This document shows, piece after piece, positions 48,463 to 60,972 of a stretch of DNA of 64,000 nt (position 1 is its first letter; each line of letters opens with the position of its first letter). The notes under the pieces are model-generated. The model worked only from the letters and a program-made list of their open reading frames with translations. It did no database searches and was not told the origin of the DNA. Origin of the DNA: Diphasiastrum complanatum (Eukaryota > Streptophyta > Lycopodiopsida > Lycopodiales > Lycopodiaceae); the NCBI GenBank assembly GCA_029204225.1, contig CM055113.1:27598592-27662591 (forward strand), written 5' to 3'. The position numbers and the translations under genes are program-made.

Positions 48463-49036
48463 TGTGAAAAATTGTCAACTAGTTTGTTGGTTTATTGGCA
48501 TTTTTGGAGGCCAAAATGAAATCTCAACTTAGAGATAGTTTTATATTTGTCAATAAAGGCCTAAATAGTGTTTGTACTATTTTTGGAAAGTAGATAAGTG
48601 AATGAGGTCGGATTTGGACCCATTCTAATTGGCTAATTTTGGTACATTGCATCTAGACTAGTATTTCTAGGTTTTTGATGAAGTATCTAGAAGTTTCCAA
48701 TTTAGGTCAAGTTTGGGGCAAGTGGCCAAATGACATTTTGGAAGCTATAAATAGTTGTACATGCGTGGAGAAATAACCATCAAAGTTTTTTTCTTTGTGG
48801 AGAATTCATCCCTTGTGTTTCTATGTCTATCTCATGTGTTTCTCTATTGATATCTTGAGTTTCTATGTGTAGAATGTTAATTTTATGGTTGATCTGTTTA
48901 TGATCAGATTTTTGTGCATTTCTAAACTCTAGAATGCAAGAGTGATTTCTATCTTCTAGCTATTTCTAGATGTGCAACCAAATCTGGCTAAAGATCATTG
49001 ATGAACTAAATGCATTTTGATCTCTAATTTTTCACA
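48463..49036 (+). repeat. 3' LTR of the 46-kb copia, 574 bp
   Basis: Begins TGTGAAAAATTG after the polypurine tract and ends AATTTTTCACA, giving complementary termini. It contains CTATAAATAG near 48750 as a TATA box and 'tttctatg' repeats. No second LTR or target duplication was seen. Confidence 0.7.
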
Positions 49037-50600
49037 AAAGGTGAAAAAGAGAGAGCTAACAATTAGAGTGGACAACCAAAGCTTTGCTAGATAGGCTGTC
49101 TTTTTCATTAACACAAAATTTAAGGGAAACCAAGGGAGACTAGGGCTTGTGGAAGCTTTTAGTAAAAGGTCAACTTCTACTTATGAGGGATACGAGAAAG
49201 TGTTAGAGTAGCTTCTAGTGAAAGGTGTTGGGGATGGCAACCTTTTGAGGGTTATTGGCTATATTTTAGGATTGACTTTGTGGTAGGACTCAAAATGCCT
49301 TTGTGTTCATCCATTTAGTGTGATGAATTCAATAGCAACATGCATATCTTTGTCCATGTTAAGGGGATCATGAATTTGCTAACAATTTCCTTTCCAAGAT
49401 TCACCCATGATAATGCCATTCTTGTGATCATTTAAACAATATATGCATCCCAATCATGAGCTTTTCCTTGATTTCCATCCCTTGTATACTCCCTTTCCCT
49501 TGCTTTCCATTACATCAATTGCTATTTAGCACCACAAAGTTAATGCAATGTTTTAGAATTTTCGTCATAATGAAACATGTGATTTATTGCACGTGTACAC
49601 AATTTAACATTACTGGCTCATTGACATATTAGTCTTTGCCAAGCTTGGAGCATAAGCATATTTGAGATGCACCTTCTTGGATATAACTATTACCCTTTTC
49701 CAACTTAGCTATTGAAGAGGGCTTTGAATACAATGTAAACACCTCCACTTTTTTTCATATTTCATTTTTCATAGGCAATTGGGGCATGACACCCAAGATT
49801 GTCCGAGTAGATGGCATGGGTAGGGCATTATTCCCATAACAACCTAGGAAGCATATAGAAAGAAAATAAACTATTTGTATTGTGGCCATAAAGCCTCGAT
49901 GGAGCGTATTCCTCATCACTACTGAGCGTTTAGGAAGGTACTCACCCTTGTCCAACGACGATGGCATGATATCTCCACATTAAAGGGGCCTTCTACATTG
50001 TTGGATGAGGGTGGGGTCTTGCCTCCGCCCTTGGTCACTTCACAATTAAAAGTTTGCTCCTCCTAAAGGCCTTTATCCAGTAAGTAGTTACTTTGTTGGG
50101 TTTTTGCTTTGCTATAGTTGCCTTACGACATCTCAATTCGCCTTTTCTCTTTTGTACTCCGAGGGCTTTCCCCATCTTTTATTAATAAGAACAAGAAGTC
50201 TCTTCTTCTATCCATTGGAGTCTGAATTGGAGTTGTATTTTGCCTTTTGATTATGCCAATGTCTTTTGGAATTTTAAACCCATGGTGAGATCATAAAGAA
50301 TCTAACTCGGGTGAGTGAGACAAACTCAATCTCGATACACCAACTGACCACGTGTGGGAAGATCGATTGGTTTGTGCCAATGGACGAAATCAACCCGTGA
50401 GATCACACAGAATCCAACATGCAGGGCAGAACCCAACTCAGGCACGATACATCGCCCTACCTAGTAACTAGCCTACTACTAGGCCTAGCTCTAGAAATAA
50501 GGATAGTACGTCAACAAGGAGCAACAAGGATCGTACCGTCAGATTCTTACCACGTGGCAAAATCCTAATGTTTCTAGTGGAGCTCCTTCGATAAAGAGAC
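49037..50600. other. Intergenic region upstream of the BAH gene, with a possible gag scrap
   Basis: A plus-strand frame at about 49.77-49.93 kb reads HDTQDCPSRWHG and later YLYCGHKASMERIPHHY, which recalls a decayed gag zinc-knuckle region. The remaining sequence holds no gene. The stretch 50.3-50.6 kb, richer in ACGTG-type motifs (CACGTGTGG, CACGTGGC, ACACGTGTC), may include the promoter of the BAH gene. Confidence 0.35.
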
Positions 50601-50609
50601 ACGTGTCAT

Positions 50610-51346
50610 TGAAGCTTCATCCGACAGCGTGCGTTTAGTCGCAGTAGCTGCGAGGAAAAGGGCTCCCTCTTTCTCTCTCTTCCTCTTTCTTTTCATTCGT
50701 TTTCTTTTGTTTCTTTCTTTCTTTGCTTTCTTTCTCCTGCGATCTCTCGCCCTCGCCCTCGCCCTCGCCCCTTTCGTTCTTCGGCTTTACGATCATCTTT
50801 GTGTTTTCCTCGTCGTTTTGATTGCCTCGCTTGCATCTTCATCTTCTTCTCTGCACAACAAGCTACATATCAACATAAGCGGTGTGCTTTTCTTCCGCCT
50901 TAGTTTTTTTTAGGGTTCTATCTTGCTTTGCCATTATTCGGGCAATCTGCGGATGCGGTGTTCTGTTGCAGAGGATGCTCAAGCGCGTTTCGCTTCTTGT
51001 GCCGAAATGGTGCCTCACGTCCCCGTCGCCTCTCATTTTTGAGAGCTTGCTGCTAGGGTTGCATTTTAGCCTCTCATAATTTCACAGCGAAGGGCTTTGT
51101 TACTGGAAGCCGCTTCCTGGATTATGTTTTCTGTTGTTCGGTTAAGCCTATTGTGATGTCACATTAGAGGGGTTTGTTACTCGAATTCATTTCCTGGATC
51201 AGGTGTGTTGTTTGTTGTTCACTTTAGCCTCCTGTCATCACGTCAGAGGGGTTTGTGACTCTAAAATCCGTTTCCTGGTTTAGGTATTTTGATGTATCTA
51301 GGTCTTTGAGGGTTACAAGACAGTGTAAAGGTTGTGGCAGCCTTGA
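50610..51346 (+). promoter_or_regulatory. Putative 5' leader of the BAH/Agenet gene
   Basis: A CT-rich tract (TTTCTCTCTCTTCCTCTTTC) and a (CTCGCC)4-like run at about 50750-50771 are followed by sequence free of a better start than 51347. CT-rich leaders are common in plant genes. An intron within the leader is possible, but its sites cannot be fixed. No TATA box is evident, as often in housekeeping chromatin genes. The hydrophobic 94-codon frame here is not considered coding. Confidence 0.4.
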
Positions 51347-51689
51347 ATGCCGGACATCATCATGCACCAGAACTCAACGTTTTCTTCCAACCCAAGGCGA
51401 TTCGTGAAGTGGGAGGAACAGTTCGTATCTCATGACAGGGGCAGTCGGGTGGTCCATTATTATTTGAAGGATCAGAAGGGCCATGCTAGTTTGGCGGTTA
51501 TCGGCACCGAACGTAGCCTTCGTCACATGGTTTATGTTGTTTGTGAGGAGTTTCTGCCCCTAGCAGGCCTGGATAAAACCACCACAGCAGCTTTCAAGTG
51601 GCGTGCCCGCCGAGAAGTAGTAGACTGGCTAACATCTTTGATAGCCAACGCACGCCCATGTTCTACTTTTAATGATTCACATGTGTCTG
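51347..51689 (+). CDS. BAH/Agenet-domain protein, exon 1
   Basis: Residues 1-114 plus one base. ATG 51347 opens the frame; the conserved block FVKWEEQFVSHDRGSRVVHY, then AVIGTERSLRHMVYVVCEEF and KWRARREVVDWLTSLI, is the N-terminal module of the plant family that combines a BAH domain with an Agenet domain (Arabidopsis At1g68580/At5g55600 type, from memory). A second ATG five codons on is possible, but the conserved block starts at residue 19 either way. The donor is TCTG/GTAATGC. The frame beyond the donor would end after five codons, which supports splicing. The protein is expected to be nuclear, reading histone marks. Confidence 0.8.
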
Positions 51690-52554
51690 GTAATGCTATG
51701 TTCTGAACCGTAGTTCGTGTCAAGAAGTGCAATATTTATGCATACGATGTTTTAAACTGCATAGACAACTTCAGAGTTCATATTTTATGTTCATAGAATG
51801 CATGTTATTGTTATGACATGTTTGTGTTTCGATATTGAAATACAATTAGTGGCTATTTGGTTGTTCTCAAATTTCTATATACATATGGAAGCATTAAAGA
51901 GAATATTATCAAACCAGAGGTTTCCGATTCTCGAAAGCTGTATTTCTGCTGTGTCTAGTTGCCAGAGTTCCTTCTTATAGTTTTTTATCTCCCTTTCAAG
52001 CTATGCTTCTTGTCCTGAGATGTTTCACTCAGTTTCAATCACTGTCTTTATGTCAGTGCGGGCATCAACATTTTTAGGGAATCATTTCACTGGCAGATTT
52101 GAAGCTAATTTTCAGATGACTTAGTGATAGATCTCTGGCAAACGGCTATGTGGGAGGTCACGTTTTGGAGCAATGATAGCTCAATTTTTTTTGCAAATGT
52201 GTGGGTGTTGGCATTTTGAAAATGTGCTAGATTGATTCAACCCTAGGCTTGGCAGTCATTTGCAATGGAAATTCATGTCCTAGGAAGGAAGTCCCAATCA
52301 CAAATGTGCATTTCACTTGTAGCAATGGCCATCAATTTGTTAGAGCATAAGGTTTCATTCTGCTTTCCTAGCTATTTTGGGATAGGTCAACACTCCAAGT
52401 GGCTTCTTCACATAGGTTAACAATGTTTTTTTCCTATCTGCAACGTATTTGGCTGTTTGCTTTTAAGAGCAATTGTGAAGCATGTGATTAAAGTTCATCA
52501 AATAGCGAGTCATCAAGTAAAGACAAACTGTTTAATAACTTCTCCATTTTGCAG

Positions 52555-52667
52555 CTGGAGGGTCTCCAAAGTATGATCAATCGTCTCTCTCAGAACTTGA
52601 TGCTGGTTCACATGCTGAAGACATGGAAGGTTGGGAAACCCTGGACGAGGATCGTGATCATAGCCAT
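52555..52667 (+). CDS. BAH/Agenet-domain protein, exon 2
   Basis: Acceptor TTTTGCAG, donor CAT/GTGAGTG. Residues 115-152: GGSPKYDQSSLSELDAGSHA, then EDMEGWETLDEDRDHSH. An acidic, Ser-rich linker between the N-terminal module and the BAH domain. It joins exon 1 in phase (G/CT Ala codon) and ends on a codon boundary. Preceded by an 865-bp intron. Confidence 0.75.
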
Positions 52668-54712
52668 GTGAGTGAATATTTTAGTTTTCATATAAAAGAG
52701 TTATTTTTTTTTCATTGGAACAAATTCAAAGTCCATTTTTTGTCGGATGATCCTATTGTGTACACCCTCCATGAGCTACATTGTTCCAATGTTTGAGTTT
52801 GATTCTACTTCCATTTTAGTTGAAGACCAATTTGTTTCCTATAATTTGCCACGTATGGTTGGGCCACCTCGATTTTCGGTGTTAGGCAAGATGTGGATGC
52901 AAAATTTGATTTCTGTATGCAAAGTTAACCTTGAAAGATTTTACCCCCCAGTGTTGTTGGAAGTAGGGAAGTTGTGTTTCCATGGTGTATCACATGCAAA
53001 TGATACTTTCCAAAATGTAAAGGACATGACAAGTTTTGCCTTATTTGGTTCTTAAGTTCCAAATTTTTTTTAGGAATCACCAATATACATCTTGTAATTT
53101 TTTGGTACAACTTCGTGTTTTACATTGCTCACTTGAAGGAGTTGGGACTTAACCAAAAGCCTTATGCATGAAGGTGAAGCTACAGTATTTGATGAAGTAT
53201 CCAAGCTGCCATTTGGATATCTTAAGATTATATGAAGGTGCGTAATTTTTTGAGTTTTGTTTTTGGCGAGTAGCTTCAATTGGCTACTTTACTCCTGTTG
53301 ACTATATTGGGCTTTGTTGCAGCATATTATGATAGCCGTGCCAGTTTTGCGGCTCCTAACTTGTCACATTTTGGTTTCTTCTCAAACTCACAACCAAAAC
53401 CAAAAAGACCTTATTAGTGCTAGACGTAGGTGATGATGTGTCATCAATTCAATTGCAGATTAATATCATAGTAAGCATAGTAGGCCAAAAATGAAGTGAA
53501 TGAGATTCTCTAGCTAAGAATACGGAAAGAAATTTAAATACAATCAATAGTTGTTGATCCTCTACATGGATTACGAATGAGAATTAACCCATTATAAGCT
53601 TTCAAATGAACGTCTCTACTTCCTAGTCATACTATATTGAAGCTAGGGTTGAATTCTGCCTTGTGAATAAAAATGGGTGTTGGCCCCACTAGGAGTCATG
53701 GCCCTATGAATGAAGTGGTCACGTATCTTGCCAAGCAAAATTAGCATTGGGCCTAGAGCCCTATATGGATCTAATGTTCGTAGTAGTCCTCTGTGAACCA
53801 AAAAGTTCAGTGTGGGCCTAAAAAGAAAATAAATATTGATAATTTGATGATGATGTTGCAAGATATAGACTAAAAACCTCCATATGTTGTTGAGGAATAT
53901 TGATTCTATGTACAAATCACAAAAATGCATATGATGAATAATAGCTGCAAAAGTTTAAAGTATCCATATTGAGCTTCAAGGCACAACATGAGAAGTGTAG
54001 ACACCTTTTGTTGAATATTGACGTGAAGCTCTATCAAGATATATAGATGACTCAAGAATGCCGAATGAAGGCATTATGAGTGAGTCTTCGCCATCAACAT
54101 TAAAGATGTATCATGTGACATAAGCGTGTTCTCAAAAAAGGTTGTATCACCCTAGGATGCCGATGTGCAACACCAATATAAGCATTGTAATAACAAAATC
54201 ATTGGAGGCATGTGAATATGTTGTCAAGTTTATCATCCAACAAAATTCTTGTAAGGAAATTGAATGTATCATGGCCACAAGAAGAACCTATTTCTAAGCA
54301 TGTGGTTGCTTGAATACCAACAACATGCCTTTGGTATTGTGTCTCATGAAGAATTTACTATCACATACCAATCGGGGAACATTGCTAGCATGTACCGAGG
54401 GAATGCCTAAAGGAATGCCATGCCATAGAAATGGATTCATTAGGACTAACGTGTATTTGCAACTCATAACATAGTAGCATATAATGGGAATGGCATGTCA
54501 AATAAGAATGATGTTGTTGTATATTGATAGTGAATTGTATGCTAGATGACAAGCTAGGCATAGAGACCATAAATTGTAATCAACATTTCTAGGGTCTAGG
54601 TCAATTAGCTAGTGACTCGTATAGACCAAGAATGCCGTATAGAATCGGGTAAAAAAGGATTTGGGAGTACAAAAAGACTCAACCTATATGACAAGACCAT
54701 GGAACTAAAGTT

Positions 54713-55795
54713 GTGGGGAAGGGAACGGTATCTACAATGATGGGCAATCAAAAGCCAAGACCTGTTCAGAGACTATTGGACGACCAAGAGAGGAAACTTA
54801 GAGCATTGGGGCTTTGCTTCAGATGCCAGGAGAAATATGACAAGGATCATTGGAAGGTATGTAAATTTTGTAAACAAGAGATTCGATTAATAGCCATGAG
54901 CGGAAATCCCAATGAGACAGGCGAAGAGGAAGCTGAAAATCTATTGAGTGAAGATGACATTCAAATGCTGCAAGAACGTCAATGTGACTCAATTGATGAT
55001 GAAGAGTTGCATATTTATAACGAGAGATGATAGAAATCCGTCGATAGGAAGGACATGGTCAGGTCCTTAAACGCATTTAATGGTTCTCATTCTGCTAAGA
55101 CTTTCCGCATTAAAGCAAAAATTAATGGTAGACAAATTTTTATTTTAGTTGATAGTGGAAGTACGCATAACTTTTTCAATAGTCGTTCAATCAAGAGTTG
55201 TAATATAGCTACTGTGAAGATTCCGAAGCCATTGAGAGTATAGATTGCTGATGGAAATTTCATCAAATGTGATAGAATCACAACAGAATCCAAGATTCAC
55301 ATGGGTAACTATGAGTTTAAATCAAACTTCCATGTGGTTGACATGGGTCCTATCGACATGATACTTGGTGTCGAATGGTTACAGATGTTGGGTGACGTTA
55401 CCTTCAATTTTGAGCAGGGGACAATGCATTTTGCACAGTCAGGGAAAACTTTCGAAATTCATAGTTGCAGGAAAGAAGAATCAGGTTCATATTCATGCCT
55501 GATAACTAACGCACAAGTTCGACGCATATCTCGAAAGCATGTAGATATGTTCCTGTTGAAAGTGGAAATGGATGAGGGTAAAATTAAAAAGGTCGATGCA
55601 AAGCCTGTGAATACATGGATTCAACAAGTTTTAGACAAGTATAAAGATGTGTTTCTAAACATATTACCAAAAGGGGATCCTCCAACCAGATTTGTGGACC
55701 ATGTCATAGAACTTGAACCCGGTTCAAAGCCGGTCAATATTCCTATCTCAACTAGAAAGGGAAGAAGTTCAAAAACAGGTTCAAGCATTACTTGA
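54713..55795 (+). pseudogene. Chromovirus gag end and protease
   Basis: The gag end carries CFRCQEKYDKDHWKVC, a derived zinc knuckle of the chromovirus kind, then an acidic spacer to TGA 55028. Protease follows: FILVDSGSTHNFFN with the catalytic DSG, and GPIDMILGVEWLQMLGDVTF, interrupted by a TAG at about 55241. The frame continues through [18 protein letters not shown] into RT but shifts at about 55.75 kb. Most of gag, the PBS and a 5' LTR are absent upstream of 54.7 kb. Confidence 0.85.
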
Positions 55796-56312
55796 TCAAG
55801 AGTTCATTAGTCTGAGCAAATCACCCTTCGCCTCACCTGTTCTTCTTGTTAAAAAGAAAGATGGTACATTTCGAATATGCATAGATTATCGTGCACTCAA
55901 TAAGATTACCATCAAGAATAGATTCCCAATCCCTCGGGTCGATGACGTATTAGATGCCCTTAAAGGAGCACAAGTGTTTTCAAAAATTGATCTCCGTTCT
56001 GGGTATCATCAAATCAAGGTAAGCGAGGAGGATCAACACAAGACTGCTTTCTGTACAGTCAGGGGGCATTATCAATTCAAAGTTATGCCTTTTGGTTTAA
56101 CCAATGGACCGGCTACCTTCCAAGCATTGATGAACCGAATATTTGGGCCATACTTGTACAAATTCATCTTGGTGTTCTTTGATGACATATTGATTTATAG
56201 CCGGAACTTAAAAGAACATGCTCAGCACTTGGAAGTGGTTTTGGAATTGTTGCGGGAATATAAGTTGTTCGCCAAGAAATGTGAGAGATTGAGTATTTGG
56301 GGAATATGGTGA
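55713..56312 (+). pseudogene. Chromovirus reverse transcriptase
   Basis: Clear Ty3/gypsy RT blocks: [78 protein letters not shown] and [19 protein letters not shown]. The active site reads FFDD instead of the usual YVDD/FIDD; both aspartates stay. The frame shifts near 56295 into the next ORF ([11 protein letters not shown]). It is a long, well-preserved frame of 199 codons. Confidence 0.9.
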
Positions 56313-56983
56313 CTAAAGATGGCATTAAGGTGGATCAACGTGAGGTCGAAGTGATTAAAAATTGGAAGAGCCTTAAAACTTTGCGACATTTAAGAGCATT
56401 TTTGGGATTTGCATCTTATTATCGACGATTCATATTCAATTTTTCAAGAATAGCAACAACACTTACACACTTGTTGCGGAAAGGAAAATTCGAATGGAGT
56501 GAAGATGCTCAGAGAAGTTTCGATCAATTAAAGGAGGCCTTGGTGAATGCTCCAGTTTTGGTACAACCAGACTTCAGTTTACCTTTCAAGGTGATTGTTG
56601 ATGCAAGTGGAAGTGGAATAGGAGCCATACTAAGTCAGAAGGATGGTGTGATTGCCTATGAGAGTCGAAAATTGACCGACAAGGAGATGTCATATCCTAC
56701 GCATGACAATGAGATGTTAGCTATAGTTCATGCCTTGAAAAAATGGCGACACTACCTTTATGGGTCGAAATTCATCATTAAAAGTGATCACCATAGCCTT
56801 AAGTATTTCTTAAGTCAGAAGCAGCTTACGGACAAACAAAAGAGATGGTTGGCACAAGTTCAAGCATATGACTTTGGGAGGATTCAATGGAATTTATGTG
56901 GTGGTGGACTGGTTGACGAAATATGCCCGTTTCATCCCCTACAAGGCTACTTATGGTGCGGCACAAGTGGCACAACTATTTAA
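56297..56983 (+). pseudogene. Chromovirus RNase H, fused to integrase by deletion
   Basis: RT thumb/connection (LRAFLGFASYYRRFIFNFSR), then RNase H: FKVIVDASGSGIGAILSQ, VIAYESRKLTDKEMSYPTHD, NEMLAIVHALKKWRHYLYGS, FIIKSDHHSLKYFLSQKQL, QKRWLAQVQAYDFG. The D, E, D catalytic positions are present. Directly after AYDFG the text jumps to what, in another frame, is the integrase core (VVDWLTKYARF-like). The HHCC zinc-binding part of integrase is therefore deleted and the frame is wrong. Confidence 0.85.
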
Positions 56984-57933
56984 AATATTTTTAAATTGCA
57001 TGGACTACTAAAGGAAATAGTGTGTGACAGAGATCCAAGATTTGCTAAACGGTTTTGGAAGGAGATGATGAAAAAGTTAAAGACCAAACTATGTTTGAGC
57101 ACTGCATTTCACTCGGAGACTGATGGTCAGACCGACAGGGTAAATCAATGGTTGGAATGTTACTTGAGGCATTTTGTGGTTGACCAACAAACAAAATGGA
57201 TTGATTGGTTGCATTTGGCAGAATTCAGTTACAACTCAACACCCCACATGTCATTGGAATGACACCATTTTATGCATTGTATGGATGTGAACCTACAACG
57301 CCAATTGACATGGAGTTAGCGGATGTAACCGTGGCAGCAGTAGCAGATGAATTGCAGAACATGCAAAACATCCTTAAGGCGAATTAGGATCATATGCGAG
57401 AAGCTCAACAAAAGATGAAATATTACGCTGACAAACTTCGATCATTTAAGGAATTCCACAAAGGGGATTATGTGTACTTACAATTACAACCATATCGCCA
57501 ATCAGTATTAAAGAAAACCAAGAGCGAGAAGCTATCTCCACGATTCTATGGGCCATATTAAAATCTCAAAAGGGTGGGTGAACTAGCATATGAACTTGAC
57601 TTACCAACCATAACAAAAATGCATAACGTGTTCCATGTCAGCCTGTTGAAGAAACATATCTGAAAAAATGTTCAAACAGTGGTTGAACTACCACCAATCA
57701 ATGAAGAGGATAATTTTGAAGTAGAACCAGAGGCAGTGGTGGGTTACCGAGATAAAGAGTTACGAAATGGGAAGCGAATACAACAATACTTGATCAAATG
57801 GAAAGGATTACCTCCGAAAGACAACACGTGGGAAGATCATGCCTACCTAAGAGATGGCCTACAATTTTGGAGACAGCTAGAGGTCTTATGGAGCACGACA
57901 CTTGACGAAAAGCTACATGGTTTTCATTTTTGA
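56890..57933 (+). pseudogene. Chromovirus integrase end and chromodomain
   Basis: Integrase core: LLKEIVCDRDPRFAKRFWKE, STAFHSETDGQTDRVNQWLE, WLHLAEFSYNSTPHMSLE, then frame changes, MTPFYALYGCEPTTPIDMEL, and a C-terminal domain with stops. The final frame 57679-57933 holds a chromodomain: VVGYRDKELRNGKRIQQYLI, KWKGLPPKDNTWEDHAYL. The chromodomain marks the element as a chromovirus; in the clade it guides insertion to heterochromatin. Confidence 0.85.
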
Positions 57934-57960
57934 GGGCAAAAATGCTTAAAGTAGGGGGAG

Positions 57961-58465
57961 TGTCATGTGCTGTATGTAATGGGTCTATGAGCTTATTAAT
58001 TAATTACCAAAATAGCCATGGAGCTAAACTAGACTAGAATTAGTCATTGGAATTGTTAATAAAAAGGCGCAAACCACCACGCCACATTTGTATTGGCGGG
58101 AATTATAATAATGGTTGTACGGCCCAAATTAAAGTAATAAGGCCCCAAATGTTAATTAGAGGCACTAAAGACCCACTATAAATAGAGGAGGTTGTGCTAA
58201 TTTGGAGGGTATTCTACTTTTATGATTTTTGAACTTTTGGTGATCTTGAAGCTTCTCTTTGAGAGCTTTCTTGATAGTATTGATGGTTCATGTGCCTACA
58301 ATCACATGGGAGCTATGATCATGCTCTAGTTTTAGGCCTAATCTTGTGAATGATCAATAATAATGAATAATGGAATCTATCTTTACCCATTTTGGTGAAG
58401 TTTGGCAACATTTAGTTAGTTTCTTGAATTTTGACTAGTTTCTTGATTTCTTGAATTGTCATACA
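57961..58465 (+). repeat. 3' LTR of the intronic chromovirus
   Basis: Begins TGTCATGTGCTG after the polypurine tract AAAGTAGGGGGAG. It contains CTATAAATAGAGG near 58178 as a TATA box. The end is placed at TTGTCATACA by LTR-style rule and is uncertain. No 5' LTR was found before 54.7 kb, so the element is 5'-truncated. Confidence 0.6.
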
Positions 58466-60490
58466 TCTAGATGAGCCTATGCCTTGCTAACATAACAAGA
58501 GTGCTGGAAAGAAATGTATGTACGATTACAAACATCCCAAGGGGTAGCACATTTGCCAAGTGGGCTCATTTGGATCTTGAGCAACTGCATCACAAGCTAG
58601 CCATATAGACAATAAATGCCATGTAGTGATAGGCATAGAAGATATGGTTGACTATAGGGATGCCAAAGTAATTGTAAGCTTCATCACCACAGATAGGTTC
58701 TAGGAACTACATGTGCTTTGAAATACCACGTAGTGGTATGATGAAATGTATGTAGAGGTACAAAATTTCTTGCTATTTGAAGGAACCAAGGTTATAGCAG
58801 TATATTGACATTTAGACCTCGAGCCAACTCATTAGACCATAGTTGTGATTTAGATGTCATAACAGAAGAAACATAAAACACAAACAATCACCAACCATGT
58901 AAAACCCATACTATCCAAAGGTATATGCTGATTCTAGAGTGCCTGAAAAAATTACCAAAATAACGAGGTGGATGAAATGTGAACAGTGTCGCATATTTCG
59001 CATGTTTCGCAAAGAACTGAACTTCACATGTCAGATTTGCCAAATTTTAAGTTAATTAGTTGTGAGCTGAATTCAATAGAAGCAATGCAATGTAGGAAGA
59101 TGAAAAAAAAATGTAAGAAAAAGAACAAAAATGCAAAAGTGATAACACTAACAATATAAATTGTTGAGAAATTCATCTCAACTTCCAAAAATTAGATCTG
59201 CAAAGATGTGAATGACCTTGGGAGCATCTAACTACAAGAAACCTAGTGATCCAAAAAATTCAAGAAATGGACAAGCAATTGCAAAAAATATGAAGTTTCG
59301 AAAATGTGAAGAAACCTAAAAATGCAATATGTTTTAGAAGTAGCAGATCAACGAGTTGCTATGAATTTCTTAAGCAACAAAACGTACGATATTCACACAA
59401 CATCTAAACCAAAATTCTGATAGAAAACATAATTCCTTTTACTTGCAAGATCTTGTGATTGAGAATTGTAATTGATGAACTATGAAGTGCTATGAACTTG
59501 TCTAATTGCAAAATCCATGGAGATCCACTAGGAATGTAGTAGGAATATGGAATGTAGTAGGATATTCCTAATATGAATTAAGCTTGACTTTCTCATAAGC
59601 TCATCTCAGTAGGTAGAAATGGGAAAAATGGATCTTAATGATTGTAGAACCATAGATCCACTTAAATGCTGAACAAAGAGGTTGCACGTTAAATGTATAA
59701 GTGCACCATTTTGACCAAAATTTTAAGTTTGCAATAACTTTTCAAAGAAAATTCCAATTTACTTGCTGTTTGTGTATATGGGTGCACCTTATCCAGATTC
59801 TAGTTCTTCCAATTAGTGATGACACTAACAAAAGCTGAAACTTTCTATCACAACATCTTGACTTCCAAAAATTAGATTTGCAAAACTGTGAATGACTTGG
59901 GAACATCTTTATAATTCAAGAAACACAATGATCCAAAAAATTCAAGAAAAAGACAACAAATTGCAGAAATTATGAAGTTTCGAAAAATGCGAGGAAACCT
60001 GAATATGCAATATCTTTAGGTAGAAATAGCAGATCAATGAGTTGTTAAGATATGTGAGCAATCTGTAGATACTAGAGTTTTTTGTGAAAATAGTGTTGTA
60101 TCTGTTTATTTAGTCAGAATAAAGCTTCTTTGAACCTGTCATTCATGAAATAGAATCTGAATCGTGCACATCTGTCCCTCGAACCTGTCATTCATCAAAT
60201 AGAAGCTGAAACCGCTGACCCTATACCCATCCATCAAATCCGCTGAACCTATTTCTCATTCATTCCCTACTGCTATCTATCCCTCCGTGCTTGTCAAAAA
60301 TTGCATATATCTATCCCTTGATGGTTCCAAAATCTGATCTACTGGATGGTCTTCAAGTATGGTCTTTATAAGTCGTATTTTTTTATACGTTGAAGTCAAT
60401 ATCACTTTTTTTTGTTGTTAAAAAACTAGCGAAGTGGCCCCATCGATGACGGGCGGTCGATGGTGTGTCTGTGTGCACGTGGGGGTGTAC

Positions 60491-60493
<3 letters not shown>

Positions 60494-60546
<53 letters not shown>
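60494..60546. repeat. (GA)n microsatellite
   Basis: Perfect GA tract of about 53 bases, followed by a C-rich, low-complexity stretch (60.63-60.76 kb). Confidence 0.95.
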
Positions 60547-60551
<5 letters not shown>

Positions 60552-60899
60552 GGCCTAATATTTCATTGGGCCCCCAAAATGAAAAAAAAATTCAAAAAAA
60601 AGGTGGGAGGGGAAATGTGGTACAATGCCTCCCCTCCCCTTGTACCCCCCCCCCTCCCCCCCTTCCCCCGTCCTTTTCTCCCTCCCGCTCCCTTCCCCGT
60701 ACCCGTACCTGCTCCCTCCCCCTTCGCAGCTCGCTCTCCCATTCCCCGGGCCACTAGCCCGATTGGGGGCGCAGCAGCCAAGGGGCGCCATGGCACACAC
60801 CCCCTCTTCCAGGAAAGCGCGAGAGGGGGGGGGTCCCGGGCAGCGTGAGCGGCCTGTGAAAGACTAAAATTTTATTTAATATAGATATGTATTTTTTTA

Positions 60900-60972
60900 G
60901 GAAAGTTTTTTGGTCAAGTTCCGGAATGGAACACGTTTCAGAACATGTTCCGTTCCGGAACGGGCAACTATG
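60900..60972. repeat. hAT-like right terminus with palindromic array
   Basis: TTCCGGAATGGAACACG, TTCAGAACATG and TTCCGTTCCGGAACGG palindromes end in GGCAACTATG at 60972, matching the right end of the element at 9501-10176 (GTGCAACTATG). Directly after it the duplicated intron sequence B' resumes (TTTATATGGG). The left end was not found, so the insert is partly deleted. Confidence 0.55.

Larger units (their letters stand above)
45906..49036 (+). mobile_element. Truncated copia with internal inversion and 3' LTR
   Basis: A copia family different from the 38.4/44.2-kb one. It has the end of gag (knuckle CLYCRVKGHFASYC at about 46.07 kb), protease (WWVDSGATSYMT), an inverted block at 46.42-46.96 kb, the rest of integrase (46.96-47.4 kb) and a linker (DVEEPTSNQKPRRTSRQRKQ). 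RT and RNase H are missing. A non-coding tail leads to a polypurine tract GAAGAGGGAG and a 574-bp 3' LTR. The 5' LTR, PBS and start of gag are lost at the junction with the collapsed copia. Confidence 0.8.

Noticed and set aside
50629-51079. Hydrophobic 94-codon ORF and following frame upstream of the BAH gene
   Set aside because: The CT-rich leader produces Leu/Phe/Ser runs; no conserved motif, and the family start lies at 51347.
60465-60867. Pro-rich and Gly-rich ORFs in several frames
   Set aside because: Low-complexity GA and C-rich DNA gives open frames in all directions; no domain or codon signal.
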